Source: Chitinilyticum piscinae
GTDB taxonomy: Bacteria; Pseudomonadota; Gammaproteobacteria; Burkholderiales; Chitinibacteraceae
Direction of reading: 5' to 3'
Length of the DNA: 64,000 nucleotides
Assembly (NCBI RefSeq): GCF_015223195.1
Contig: NZ_JADFUA010000001.1
Location: 248,001 to 312,000, forward strand
Part shown: one piece after another, positions 17,563 through 26,345 of the stretch
How positions within the stretch are numbered: the stretch's first letter is position 1
How the letters are laid out: every line of letters begins with the position of its first letter
Program-made: the position numbers and the translations under genes
The notes under the pieces: generated by a model
Told to the model about the DNA's origin: nothing
Databases searched by the model: none
The model's input: only the letters and a program-made list of their open reading frames with translations

Positions 17563-18360
17563 ATGCCGCACGCTGCGCTGACCCGCGGACAATTCCTGCG
17601 CTGGCAAGCCGGCGGCCTCTGCGTGGCCGCCGTGCTGCTGGTGCTGGTCAATTACGCCACCGACTGGGATGTCCGGCTGACGGACTACTATTACGATTTT
17701 GCGCAGCAGCGCTTCCCCTGGCGCGATGCCTGGCTCACTGCCGAGCTGGGACACCACTGGTTCAAGCTGCTATTCCAGATTCTCGGCGTTGCGCTGGTCG
17801 TCGGCAGCATCTGGCAAATCCGCAAGCACAAGACCACGGGTATTGCCGGAAAACGCGGACTGGTAATCGGACTCAGCGTCATACTCGTCCCGGGTATTAT
17901 CGCCACCCTGAAACACTTCAGTAGCCTGCATTGCCCATGGGAAATCGACCGCTGGGGCGGGCATGCCCCCTTGCTGCGACTCTTTGATGCGCTCCCCTCA
18001 GGAACGTCACCGGGGCAATGTTTCCCGGCAGGCCATGCCACCAGCGCATTATGGCTGCTGGGGCTGATCGCCTGCTGGCTGCCCGACCGCCCGCGTCGCG
18101 CACTGGCCATGACGCCGCTGTTGCTGGCGCCCGGTATGATGCTGGGCTGGCTGCAGCAGATGCGCGGCGCGCACCTGCTTTCGCACACGCTGTGGTCGGT
18201 CTGGCTGAGCTGGGCGATCGTCGCGGCACTCAGCGCCTGGCTCTTGTTCCCGTCCACCATCAAGGAGACACACCATGAACCGCATCAAGATCTGGGATCC
18301 GCTGGTGCGCATCCTGCACTGGAGTCTGGTGCTGTGCGTGCTGGGCAATTTTCTCAATGA
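17563..18360 (+). CDS. PAP2-family membrane phosphatase
   Basis: 265 residues with about six membrane helices and the acid-phosphatase motifs of the PAP2 superfamily: KHFSSLHCPW (motif 1 region), CFPAGHATSALW (motif 2) and HLLSHTLWSVW (motif 3). The family dephosphorylates lipid phosphates such as undecaprenyl pyrophosphate, phosphatidic acid or lipid A. It starts 3 bp after the PepSY gene. The last 28 codons overlap the next gene in another frame (86 bp), an unusually long overlap; the tail after STIKE looks non-homologous, suggesting a lost stop or a sequence error. An 11-of-12 GGGTAT/ATACTC motif lies at 17838-17886. Confidence 0.85.
   Translation: MPHAALTRGQFLRWQAGGLCVAAVLLVLVNYATDWDVRLTDYYYDFAQQRFPWRDAWLTAELGHHWFKLLFQILGVALVVGSIWQIRKHKTTGIAGKRGLVIGLSVILVPGIIATLKHFSSLHCPWEIDRWGGHAPLLRLFDALPSGTSPGQCFPAGHATSALWLLGLIACWLPDRPRRALAMTPLLLAPGMMLGWLQQMRGAHLLSHTLWSVWLSWAIVAALSAWLLFPSTIKETHHEPHQDLGSAGAHPALESGAVRAGQFSQ
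17838..17886. repeat. 49-bp bipartite inverted motif, one arm mismatch (inside PAP2 gene)
   Basis: GGGTAT at 17838-17843 pairs with ATACTC at 17881-17886, 11 of 12 arm bases at the exact 43-bp offset. The interior is coding sequence. Confidence 0.5.
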
Positions 18361-18811
18361 ATCCGGCGAAGACTGGCACCGGCTGGCTGGCTATATCGCC
18401 AGCGGCATTGTGCTTACGCGTCTGATCTGGGGTGTCGTCGGCAGCCGGCACGCCCGCTTTTCCGACTGGTTCCCGACACCATCGCGGCTATTCCCCTACC
18501 TGAAAGCACTCCTGCGAGGGCAGGCGCCACGCCATCTCGGGCACAACCCCGCTGGCGCCGTGATGATGCTGCTGCTGATGGTGCTGGTGCTGTCACTGGG
18601 CGCCACCGGGTATATGATGGGAATGGATGCCTACTGGGGCGAAGAGTGGCTGGAAGAATTGCATGAAGGCATTGCCAACACGCTGATCGCCTGCGTGCTG
18701 CTGCATGTGCTGGCGGCCGTCATCGAGAGCGTCCGTCACCGCGAGAACCTGCCGCTGGCCATGATCACCGGTTACAAGCGTAGCCAAGATCACACCACAA
18801 CCAAGGAGTAA
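18275..18811 (+). CDS. Cytochrome b561-type di-heme membrane protein
   Basis: 178 residues and four membrane helices, starting MNRIKIWDPLVRILHWSLVL. Heme-ligand histidines are seen in helix 1 (LHWS) and in the later helices (ELHEGIANTLIACVLLHVLA). Such proteins pass electrons between the quinone pool and periplasmic partners. The ATG at 18275 has AAGGAG upstream (18263-18268), which supports it despite the 86-bp overlap with PAP2. Co-transcription with a PepSY protein and a two-component system is a recurrent arrangement in proteobacteria; the electron partner is unknown. Confidence 0.88.
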   Translation: MNRIKIWDPLVRILHWSLVLCVLGNFLNESGEDWHRLAGYIASGIVLTRLIWGVVGSRHARFSDWFPTPSRLFPYLKALLRGQAPRHLGHNPAGAVMMLLLMVLVLSLGATGYMMGMDAYWGEEWLEELHEGIANTLIACVLLHVLAAVIESVRHRENLPLAMITGYKRSQDHTTTKE

Positions 18812-18819
18812 GCCCCGCC

Positions 18820-19482
18820 GTGCAGTTATTGCTGGTCGAAGATGATGCCCTGCTGGGCGACGGGATCAAGGAAGGCCTGCTGGACGCCGGTTTCGTCGTC
18901 GAATGGCTGACCGATGGCCAGAATGCCTGGCATGTGCTGTCGCAAACGCACCAGTTTGATGCGGTCGTGCTCGACATCAACCTGCCCCGCATGGACGGGC
19001 TGACCCTGCTGCGGCAGCTGCGTGGCAAGGGCGATGCGGTTCCCGTCATCCTGCTTACCGCACGCAGCGAGATCGAGCAGCGTATCGAAGGGCTGAACTG
19101 CGGCGCCGACGATTACCTGCCCAAACCGTTTGCACTGGGCGAGCTCACCGCGCGCCTGCACGCACTGCTGCGCCGCAGCCACGGCCATGCCGACGCCACA
19201 CTGCGCTGGCGCAACCTGAGCCTCAACCCGGGAAAACAGCAGGTATTGCTTGATAACCAGCATCTAGAACTAACCGCAACCGAATACCGCCTACTGTATC
19301 TATTGATGGCGAACGCGCCGCACTACCTCTCACGTCCGCAGCTGGAAGAAAAACTGTTTGGCTGGCAAAGCGAGCTGGAAAGCAATTCGCTGGATGTCCA
19401 TCTCTCGCACCTGCGCAAGAAGCTGGGCAACGACACCATCCGCAATCAGCGCGGACTGGGCTGGCGGATGGGCGAGGCCTGA
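18820..19482 (+). CDS. OmpR-family response regulator
   Basis: 220 residues from a GTG with AAGGAG upstream. The receiver domain (1-120) has the phospho-acceptor Asp in VLDINLPRMDG, plus LLTAR and the conserved Lys in YLPKPFALGE. The C-terminal winged helix (about 130-218) ends with NSLDVHLSHLRKKLG and QRGLGWRMG. Closest in style to QseB/PmrA/TctD. It is paired with the kinase that follows after 1 bp; likely targets include its own operon. Confidence 0.92.
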   Translation: MQLLLVEDDALLGDGIKEGLLDAGFVVEWLTDGQNAWHVLSQTHQFDAVVLDINLPRMDGLTLLRQLRGKGDAVPVILLTARSEIEQRIEGLNCGADDYLPKPFALGELTARLHALLRRSHGHADATLRWRNLSLNPGKQQVLLDNQHLELTATEYRLLYLLMANAPHYLSRPQLEEKLFGWQSELESNSLDVHLSHLRKKLGNDTIRNQRGLGWRMGEA

Positions 19483-19483
19483 C

Positions 19484-20785
19484 ATGTTCAAGGATTGGTT
19501 GCAGCGCTCACTGCTATCCCGGCTGACATTGTTTACGGGGGCTGCGACCCTGCTGGTCTGGCTGGCACTCAGTATCAGCACTGTCCTCACGGTCCGGCAC
19601 GAATTCGGCGAAATGCTGGATCACCGCCTGCAGCACGTTGCCCGCATGCTGCTGGATTTCGACATTCACCGCCAGCCGGATCTGGTGCGCCAGCAGAATG
19701 ACAAATCCTTCAGCTTTGCCATCTACAGCCGGGATGGCGTACTTCTGGCAAGCGACCAGCAGCCGCCTCTGCCGCTGCTGAGCAACCGCGAAGAACGGCG
19801 CTCCCGGCGCTTGCTTGAACATGGCGGGCAGCGCTGGCTGGTTGCCATTGCCCGTGATGGTGAGCGCATCGCCGTGGTGGGTGAACGCAGCGACTGGCAG
19901 GACGAACTGCTGGAAGAAATCCTGGAGCATCTGGGCTGGCCGGTCACCATTTCCGCGCTGTTACTGCTCGGCCTGCTTTACTTCGCCCTGCGGCGCGCAC
20001 TGATGCCGCTGCAAAACCTGCGCGCGGAGCTGGCTGCCCGCACTCCGAACGATCTAACACCTCTGGAACATCCTGTCCCGCAGGAAATCCGCCCGCTTAC
20101 CCGGCAACTCAACCAGCTGTTTGCTGCGGTGAGCACCGTCCTGGCCCGTGAGCGACGCTTCACCGCCGATGCTGCCCATGAATTGCGCACGCCGCTGGCC
20201 GCCCTGCAAATCCAGCTGGAAGTCGCCGGACGCAGCCCGCGCCCCGAGGCCCGTGAACGGGCGATCCAGCAAGCGCTAACCGGTGTTGGCCGCACCACCC
20301 AGCTCGTCAATCAGCTGCTGGAACTGGCAAGGCTGGAACATCTGGACGAACTGGCGACGGACACCCTCAGCCTGCAGGCGCTGGTACAAACCACCCTCGA
20401 CAGCGAGACCGCAGACGACGTCGCGCTCTGCGGGCAGAGCGATCTGCACATTCAAGGCCATGCCGGATTGCTGCAATTGCTACTGCGCAACCTGCTCGAC
20501 AATGCCCGGCGCTATGGCGCTGCGCCGATCCGGATCGAGCTTGCCGCCGACGGTCTCAGCGTGATCGACCACGGCCGGGGCATCAGCCCGGAAACACTGC
20601 AGCGCCTGGGCGAGCGCTTTTACCGGCAAGCCGGCCAGACGCAACCGGGCTCGGGGCTGGGGCTGTCGATCGTCCGGCGGATTGCCGAGCTGCACGGCGC
20701 CGAGCTGCGCTTTCATAACCACCCAGAGGGCGGACTCGCAGTCACCCTGAGCTGGCCCCGGTCCGGCAATGAGGCACCGGCATGA
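19484..20785 (+). CDS. Two-component sensor histidine kinase (QseC/PmrB-like)
   Basis: 433 residues. A membrane helix (about 14-36), a periplasmic region of about 110 residues and a second helix (about 150-170) precede HAMP. The phospho-acceptor His is in DAAHELRTPLAALQ; the ATPase boxes are LLRNLLDNARRYG, DHGRGISPE and GSGLGLSIVRR. The ATG at 19484 follows directly on the regulator stop. The downstream CDF metal exporter overlaps its stop by 4 bp, so metal sensing is a reasonable guess, not shown. Confidence 0.92.
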   Translation: MFKDWLQRSLLSRLTLFTGAATLLVWLALSISTVLTVRHEFGEMLDHRLQHVARMLLDFDIHRQPDLVRQQNDKSFSFAIYSRDGVLLASDQQPPLPLLSNREERRSRRLLEHGGQRWLVAIARDGERIAVVGERSDWQDELLEEILEHLGWPVTISALLLLGLLYFALRRALMPLQNLRAELAARTPNDLTPLEHPVPQEIRPLTRQLNQLFAAVSTVLARERRFTADAAHELRTPLAALQIQLEVAGRSPRPEARERAIQQALTGVGRTTQLVNQLLELARLEHLDELATDTLSLQALVQTTLDSETADDVALCGQSDLHIQGHAGLLQLLLRNLLDNARRYGAAPIRIELAADGLSVIDHGRGISPETLQRLGERFYRQAGQTQPGSGLGLSIVRRIAELHGAELRFHNHPEGGLAVTLSWPRSGNEAPA

Positions 20786-21762
20786 GTCACGCACACGCAC
20801 ACCCGCACGATCAGCCCGGGGGGCACCATGCCGGGCATGACCATGAATTCGACCACAGCCACCATCACCATCATCACGGCGTACCCAGTTCGCAGAAACG
20901 GCTGGTGTTCGCGCTATTGATTACCGCCGGGTTTGCCTTCGTCGAGCTGATCGGCGGCTGGTGGGCTGGCTCGCTGGCGCTGATTTCCGACGCCGGTCAC
21001 ATGTTCACCGATTCGGCGTCGCTGCTGCTGGCGCTGATTGCGAATCTGATCGGCCAGCGCCCGGCCAACGATGATCATTCCTATGGCTTTGGCCGGGCCG
21101 AGGTGCTGGGGGCACTGCTCAACAGCCTAGCGATGATTGCGCTGGTGGTATGGATCGGGGTCGAGGCCGTACAGCGGCTCCTGCACCCGCAGGAAGTCAA
21201 CGGCGGTGGCGTGATGGTGATCGCGGTCATCGGCCTGATCGTGAATGTGCTCTCGGCGTGGCAGCTCTCGCATGACCACGACAACATGAATAGCCGCGCC
21301 GCGCTGCTGCATGTCCTGGGAGATCTGCTTGGCTCAGTCGCGGCCATTGCCGCCGGGGCGATCATCTATTTCACCGGCTGGAAACCGATCGACCCCATTC
21401 TGTCGGTACTGGTGCTGGGCCTGATCCTGCGCTCGACCTGGGCACTGCTGAAACAGACGACGCACGACCTGATGGAGGGCGTCCCCCCGCACCTGAAGCT
21501 GCACGATATCGGCATGGCGATTGCCGCCGAGCCCGGCGTGCGCGAAGTGCATGATCTGCACGTCTGGCGGATTTCCGGTCGGCGGGTTGCGTTGTCGGCA
21601 CACCTGCAGATCAGCAAGGGCAGCGACTGGCCGGCGCTTTTGCCACGGCTGAACCAGATGCTGCTCAAGCGCTTCCAGATCGACCATGTCACCCTGCAGC
21701 CCAGCTGGCAGCCCCAACACCGCGAGGGCCGGATTATTCCCATCCATCACCAGCGCGATTGA
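20782..21762 (+). CDS. Cation diffusion facilitator (CzcD/ZitB-type Zn/Co/Cd exporter)
   Basis: 326 residues with a His-rich N-terminus (a run of six His near residue 27), six membrane helices and the transport-site motifs HMFTDSASLLLA and HVLGDLLGS. The C-terminal cytoplasmic domain has HDLHVWRISG. It exports divalent metal, most likely Zn, by proton exchange across the inner membrane. ATGA overlap with the kinase gene shows tight coupling to the two-component system. Confidence 0.93.
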   Translation: MSHAHAHPHDQPGGHHAGHDHEFDHSHHHHHHGVPSSQKRLVFALLITAGFAFVELIGGWWAGSLALISDAGHMFTDSASLLLALIANLIGQRPANDDHSYGFGRAEVLGALLNSLAMIALVVWIGVEAVQRLLHPQEVNGGGVMVIAVIGLIVNVLSAWQLSHDHDNMNSRAALLHVLGDLLGSVAAIAAGAIIYFTGWKPIDPILSVLVLGLILRSTWALLKQTTHDLMEGVPPHLKLHDIGMAIAAEPGVREVHDLHVWRISGRRVALSAHLQISKGSDWPALLPRLNQMLLKRFQIDHVTLQPSWQPQHREGRIIPIHHQRD

Positions 21763-21816
21763 TGGGTAACCGCCCCTTTGCTAGCATCCACTCCTTCTTC
21801 CATGCAGGTATTCATC

Positions 21817-22425
21817 ATGCGCCGCGCCGCGATTGCCCTTTCCTCCATCCTGCTGCTGGCCAGCCCGCTGAGCCAGGCCACCGAATATGACTCCGGCCGC
21901 GGGCCCAATGGCCAGGTCGTCGGGGATGGCGATAGCGATGGTGGCATGTTCAGCAACCTGCTCAAGGACGGCAAGCCGGCCCCCAAGGAAGGCGAATACA
22001 CCATGCCGGATCTGGCCAAGCTCAAGGAATGGGCACAGGTCACCATTCCGCATCAGCCGGTGCAGCAGAACGATTACGCCATTGCGCTCGACAGCATCAC
22101 GGTCGGCAAGGATGACCGCATCGTGCGCTATGTGATGATGGTGAAATCCAAGCGCGGCAAGGCGCGCAATGTGCTGTTCGAAGGACTGGACTGCTTCTCG
22201 AACCAGTATCACACCTACGCCTGGGCCAATCAGCAGGGTGAATGGCAGACGTTCAGCGATCCGAAATGGAAACTGATCACCAAGGACACCCACAACAGCT
22301 GGCAGGCCGAACTGGTGGATGAAATGTGCCAGCTGAACGAGCCGTACAAGCTGGAGGCGATCCGCAGCAATCTGAAAACCGACAGCAGCGATAAATTCGG
22401 CTGCTCGGGCTGCGGCCAGCAATAA
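21817..22425 (+). CDS. CNP1-like periplasmic protein
   Basis: About 202 residues from the ATG at 21817 (AGG eight bases upstream), with signal peptide MRRAAIALSSILLLASPLSQA. The mature part fits the CNP1-like family of betaproteobacterial secreted proteins: VPxxNDYAIALDSITVGKDD-type core (here VQQNDYAIALDSITVGKDD), then RKVLFEGLDC-like (ARNVLFEGLDC). ATG at 21802 is an alternative. The family has no established function. It is followed by a bidirectional terminator. Confidence 0.8.
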   Translation: MRRAAIALSSILLLASPLSQATEYDSGRGPNGQVVGDGDSDGGMFSNLLKDGKPAPKEGEYTMPDLAKLKEWAQVTIPHQPVQQNDYAIALDSITVGKDDRIVRYVMMVKSKRGKARNVLFEGLDCFSNQYHTYAWANQQGEWQTFSDPKWKLITKDTHNSWQAELVDEMCQLNEPYKLEAIRSNLKTDSSDKFGCSGCGQQ

Positions 22426-22428
22426 GCA

Positions 22429-22477
22429 GGGTATTGCCTCGTAGCTAGCCAAAAATAAAACCCGCCAAGGCATACCC
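22429..22477. repeat. Exact GGGTAT-N37-ATACCC motif at a gene 3' end (copy C)
   Basis: GGGTAT at 22429-22434 and ATACCC at 22472-22477, 4 bp past the CNP1-like stop. The right arm falls inside the loop of the terminator at 22461-22490. The next bases inward extend the pairing (GGGTATtGCC with GGCATACCC). Confidence 0.8.
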
Positions 22478-22490
22478 TGGCGGGTTTTTT
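22461..22490 (+). terminator. Bidirectional intrinsic terminator
   Basis: CCCGCCA (22461-22467) pairs with TGGCGGG (22478-22484), followed by TTTTTT; on the other strand the stem is followed by TTTTATTTTT (from 22460 down). It serves the CNP1-like gene and the convergent pseudouridine synthase gene, whose stop abuts it. Confidence 0.85.
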
Positions 22491-23209
22491 CATGCCTGCA
22501 GCTGCAGCAGTTGTTCTGCGCTCAGATAGCGCCACTCACCCTCGTCCAGATCCAGTGCAGCCAGCGTCAGCCCGCCGATCGCGGTCCGCGTCAGCGCCGC
22601 ACAGTGATTGCCGGCGGCTGCCAGCATGCGCTTCACCTGATGGTACTTGCCCTGCTCCAGCACGATTTCCAGCCGGTATTCGTCAAGCTGCGCACAATGC
22701 ACGGCGGCCAGCGGCGCCGGCTCGTCAATCAGTTGCACGCCTGCGAGCAGCTTGGCCACCAGTTGCGGGGTGACGGCCTCGGCACAGGTTGCCACATACA
22801 GCTTGGGCACGTGGTGTTTGGGATGGCTCTGTGCATGGATGAATGCCCCGTCGTCCGACAGCAGCAGCAAGCCGGTCGTGTCATGATCCAGTCGGCCCAC
22901 CGGCTGCACATCCCGCCATTCGAAGTTTTCCGGCAACAATTCCAGTACCGGCGGATGGTGCGAGGGCTTGCGCGAGCATTCATAGCCGGACGGCTTGTTC
23001 AGCGCGATGTACACCTGGCTGCGGTATTCCCAGTCTTCGCCGAACACCGTGAATGGCAAGCCCTCAACGGGAACGACCTCCTGCTTCCAGCTTTTTACGG
23101 TCTCGCCGTTGATCGTCACTTCGCCGTCGTCGACCAGATCGCGGCAGCCCTTGCGTGAGCCGAAGCCCTGGCTTTGCAGGAAACGGTCGAGGGTAAGGGC
23201 TTTGGCCAT
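22490..23209 (-). CDS. RsuA-family rRNA pseudouridine synthase
   Basis: 239 residues: an N-terminal S4 RNA-binding domain (about 1-60, MAKALTLDRFLQSQGFGSRK) and the RsuA/RluB/E/F catalytic domain with the catalytic Asp in PVGRLDHDTTGLLLLS. EQGKYHQVKRML is the conserved C-terminal motif. It isomerises uridine in rRNA; by length and the RLDHDTTG form it is most like RsuA (16S rRNA U516), but the exact target is inference. Confidence 0.9.
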   Translation of the reverse strand: MAKALTLDRFLQSQGFGSRKGCRDLVDDGEVTINGETVKSWKQEVVPVEGLPFTVFGEDWEYRSQVYIALNKPSGYECSRKPSHHPPVLELLPENFEWRDVQPVGRLDHDTTGLLLLSDDGAFIHAQSHPKHHVPKLYVATCAEAVTPQLVAKLLAGVQLIDEPAPLAAVHCAQLDEYRLEIVLEQGKYHQVKRMLAAAGNHCAALTRTAIGGLTLAALDLDEGEWRYLSAEQLLQLQA

Positions 23210-23272
23210 GGCGCAATCTCGGTTCGGGACAGAAGCTGCGCATGGTAAGCCGGCGCAGCGGCGAAATCCAGC

Positions 23273-24121
<849 letters not shown>

Positions 24122-24157
24122 CGGCGGTATTCCTGCGGCGAATCGAGCATCACAGGA

Positions 24158-24172
24158 TACTACCCCCCAGTA
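24158..24172. promoter_or_regulatory. RcnR operator
   Basis: On the minus strand the sequence is TACTGGGGGGTAGTA, an exact match to the known RcnR site TACT-G6-N-AGTA. It lies 37 bp from the rcnA start and 28 bp from the rcnR start, so apo-RcnR should repress both. Confidence 0.9.
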
Positions 24173-24199
24173 TTTTTGGCGATTTTCAGGTGTAAGCGA

Positions 24200-24472
24200 A
24201 TGTCACACACATTGCGTGATCAGAAGAAACTGCTGGCCAGAACCCGGCGCATCCAGGGCCAGGCCGCCGCACTGGCGACACTGCTGGAAAACGGCAGCGA
24301 TTGCGCCGATGTGCTGCAGCAGATTGCCGCATTGCGCGGGGCCGTCAACGGCCTGATGGGTGCCGTACTGACCGAGCACCTGACCGTGCATCTGGTCGAG
24401 GAAAACGAGCTGGCCAAACGCCGTGAAGACCTCGACGTCGTCCAGCAGGTCATCCGCTCCTATCTGAAGTAG
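24200..24472 (+). CDS. rcnR: Ni/Co-responsive repressor RcnR
   Basis: 90 residues of the CsoR/RcnR family, an all-helical tetramer that represses rcnA until Ni or Co binds. The RcnR metal ligands are all present: His3, Cys35, His60 and His64. That separates it from copper-sensing CsoR and formaldehyde-sensing FrmR. The ATG at 24200 places His3 correctly, which fixes the start. Confidence 0.93.
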   Translation: MSHTLRDQKKLLARTRRIQGQAAALATLLENGSDCADVLQQIAALRGAVNGLMGAVLTEHLTVHLVEENELAKRREDLDVVQQVIRSYLK

Positions 24473-24539
24473 CGAACAAAGCGTGACGCGAAACTGACGG
24501 GCCACGCGTTAAGCTGCTGTTTTGCCCGAGGATGCGCTT

Positions 24540-25295
24540 GTGCTCGATTCGTTGTTGCTGTTTGCCGTGTCGCTGGTCGCCAATACCCTGTCGGCATTGG
24601 CCGGGGGAGGCGCCGGATTGCTGCAGCTACCGATCCTGCTGTTTCTCGGACTGGCGTTTCCCGTCGCGCTGGCAACCCACAAACTCGCCAGTGTTGCGCT
24701 CGGTGTCGGGGCCACCCTGAAACACCTGCGCTCGGGTACGCTCAATCTGCGCTTTTCTGCGCTGATCCTTGCCGCCGGCCTGCCCGGGGTCGTGCTTGGC
24801 GCACACCTGATTCTGCGCATCCCCGACCAGTGGGCTCTGCTGGCTCTGGCCATCCTGACTACCGGACTGGGTATTCACTCCTTGCTCACGCCAGAATTGG
24901 GTTTGCAGGCCATACCCCGCAACCGGGCGGGCTGGCGACTGGCGGCTGGTGCGCTGGTGCTGTTTCTGATCGGCGTACTCAATGGCTCGCTCACGTCCGG
25001 CACCGGGCTGTTTGTCACGCTGTGGCTGGTGTACTGGTACGGGCTGGAATACAAACGCGCGGTTGCCTATACCCTGGTGCTGGTCGGCCTGTTCTGGAAC
25101 GGGGCTGGCGCTGCCGCACTGGCCGCGCAGGCTGGCATCTACTGGCCCTGGGTGCCAGTGTTGCTCGTGGCCTCGGTACTGGGCGGCTACCTCGGGGCAC
25201 ACTGGGCGCTGGTCAAAGGCAACCGGCTGGTGAAGCGCTGCTTCGAGCTTGTCACCCTGCTGACCGGGCTGTCACTCTTCATCAAGGCTTTCTGA
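24540..25295 (+). CDS. TauE/SafE-family membrane exporter
   Basis: About 251 residues and seven to eight membrane helices, with the duplicated family motifs ALAGGGAGLLQLPILLFLG (N-terminal half) and LNGSLTSGTGLFVTLWLV (C-terminal half). Members move sulfite, sulfoacetate or related anions across the inner membrane; the substrate here is unknown. The GTG at 24540 is chosen because GAGGA lies upstream; a TTG at 24522 is the alternative. The stop is 9 bp before nudC. The gene contains an exact GGGTAT-N37-ATACCC motif. Confidence 0.85.
   Translation: MLDSLLLFAVSLVANTLSALAGGGAGLLQLPILLFLGLAFPVALATHKLASVALGVGATLKHLRSGTLNLRFSALILAAGLPGVVLGAHLILRIPDQWALLALAILTTGLGIHSLLTPELGLQAIPRNRAGWRLAAGALVLFLIGVLNGSLTSGTGLFVTLWLVYWYGLEYKRAVAYTLVLVGLFWNGAGAAALAAQAGIYWPWVPVLLVASVLGGYLGAHWALVKGNRLVKRCFELVTLLTGLSLFIKAF
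24869..24917. repeat. Exact GGGTAT-N37-ATACCC motif inside the TauE-like gene (copy D)
   Basis: GGGTAT at 24869-24874 and ATACCC at 24912-24917. The interior encodes a normal part of the transporter (GIHSLLTPELGLQAIP), so this is not an obvious insertion. Confidence 0.75.
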
Positions 25296-25304
25296 GGGTT
25301 TCCC

Positions 25305-26126
25305 ATGCATTCGCCGACCCTGCCAGACGATTTCACGGCCAGCTTCCATGCCTTGCCCGCTCCCTTGCCCGCAGCACTGAGCGTGGCCTTCCGTGCCGGC
25401 GAGCTGCTGCTGGCCGGCACCGCCCTCCCCGAGCAACAGCCTTGGCCGACTGGTACGCGTGCCTGGCTGATCGGCCACTGGCAGGACCAGCCGGTGCAAT
25501 TGCTGGCGCTCCCGGATGCGACCAGTCCGGACAGCCTGACTCCGATTAGCCTGCGCGCCAGCTGGGCACTGCTGCCGGCCGGCCAATACGGCATTGCCGC
25601 GCGCGGGCGACAGCTGCTGCATTTTCTGGACGAGCACCGCTTCTGTGGCGCTTGCGGCCACGAAACGGCACTTATGGCCGCAGATGAAGCGGCCGTGGCC
25701 TGCCCGGCCTGCGGGCAGCGCGCCTGGCCCCGACATTCGCCTGCAGTAATGGTGCTGGTGCGCCGCGGCTCGGAAATCCTGCTGGCCCGCTCGCCGCACT
25801 TCATCCCCGGGGTGTATGGTCTGATCGCCGGTTTTGTCGATGCGGGGGAAACACTGGAAGCAGCCGCCGTGCGCGAGGTGCGCGAGGAAGTCGGGCTGGA
25901 GATCACCAATCTGCGCTGGTTCGGCAGCCAGAGCTGGCCCTATCCGCATTCCCTGATGCTGGCCTTTACCGCCGACTACGTCAGCGGAAACATCGTCTGC
26001 CAGCCCGGCGAGATCGAAGACGCCGGCTGGTATCACATTGATGCGCTGCCGCACATTCCCAGCGGGGCCAGTCTGGCTTACCGCCTGATTACTTCCGTTA
26101 CACAGCAAATCAAAGCCGGGGATTGA
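25305..26126 (+). CDS. nudC: NAD(H) pyrophosphatase / RNA-decapping Nudix enzyme
   Basis: 273 residues. A zinc ribbon (CGACGHE and CPACGQR, about 120-140) precedes the Nudix domain with Nudix box GFVDAGETLEAAAVREVREE, and the NADH-pyrophosphatase signature SQSWPYPHS follows. NudC splits NADH to NMNH and AMP and removes NAD caps from RNA. Start ATG at 25305, 9 bp past the TauE-like gene; the two are likely co-transcribed. Confidence 0.93.
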   Translation: MHSPTLPDDFTASFHALPAPLPAALSVAFRAGELLLAGTALPEQQPWPTGTRAWLIGHWQDQPVQLLALPDATSPDSLTPISLRASWALLPAGQYGIAARGRQLLHFLDEHRFCGACGHETALMAADEAAVACPACGQRAWPRHSPAVMVLVRRGSEILLARSPHFIPGVYGLIAGFVDAGETLEAAAVREVREEVGLEITNLRWFGSQSWPYPHSLMLAFTADYVSGNIVCQPGEIEDAGWYHIDALPHIPSGASLAYRLITSVTQQIKAGD

Positions 26127-26345
26127 CCCACGCCAAGTCGGCTTGCTACCGTGCACTCATGATGCAAAGCACAATCATTAGCGGCGCAATCGCCGTCCTG
26201 AAACGAATCGTGTGGCTGAAAACAGCCTCCGCGGTTCGTGCGTGCGCATCAGTCAGCTAGATCAGCACCCACACCGCGGCAGTACGCTGCGGTGCAGACC
26301 ATCCCTTTCACCGCAGCCAGCCCACCCACAAGACGGAGCACTGCG

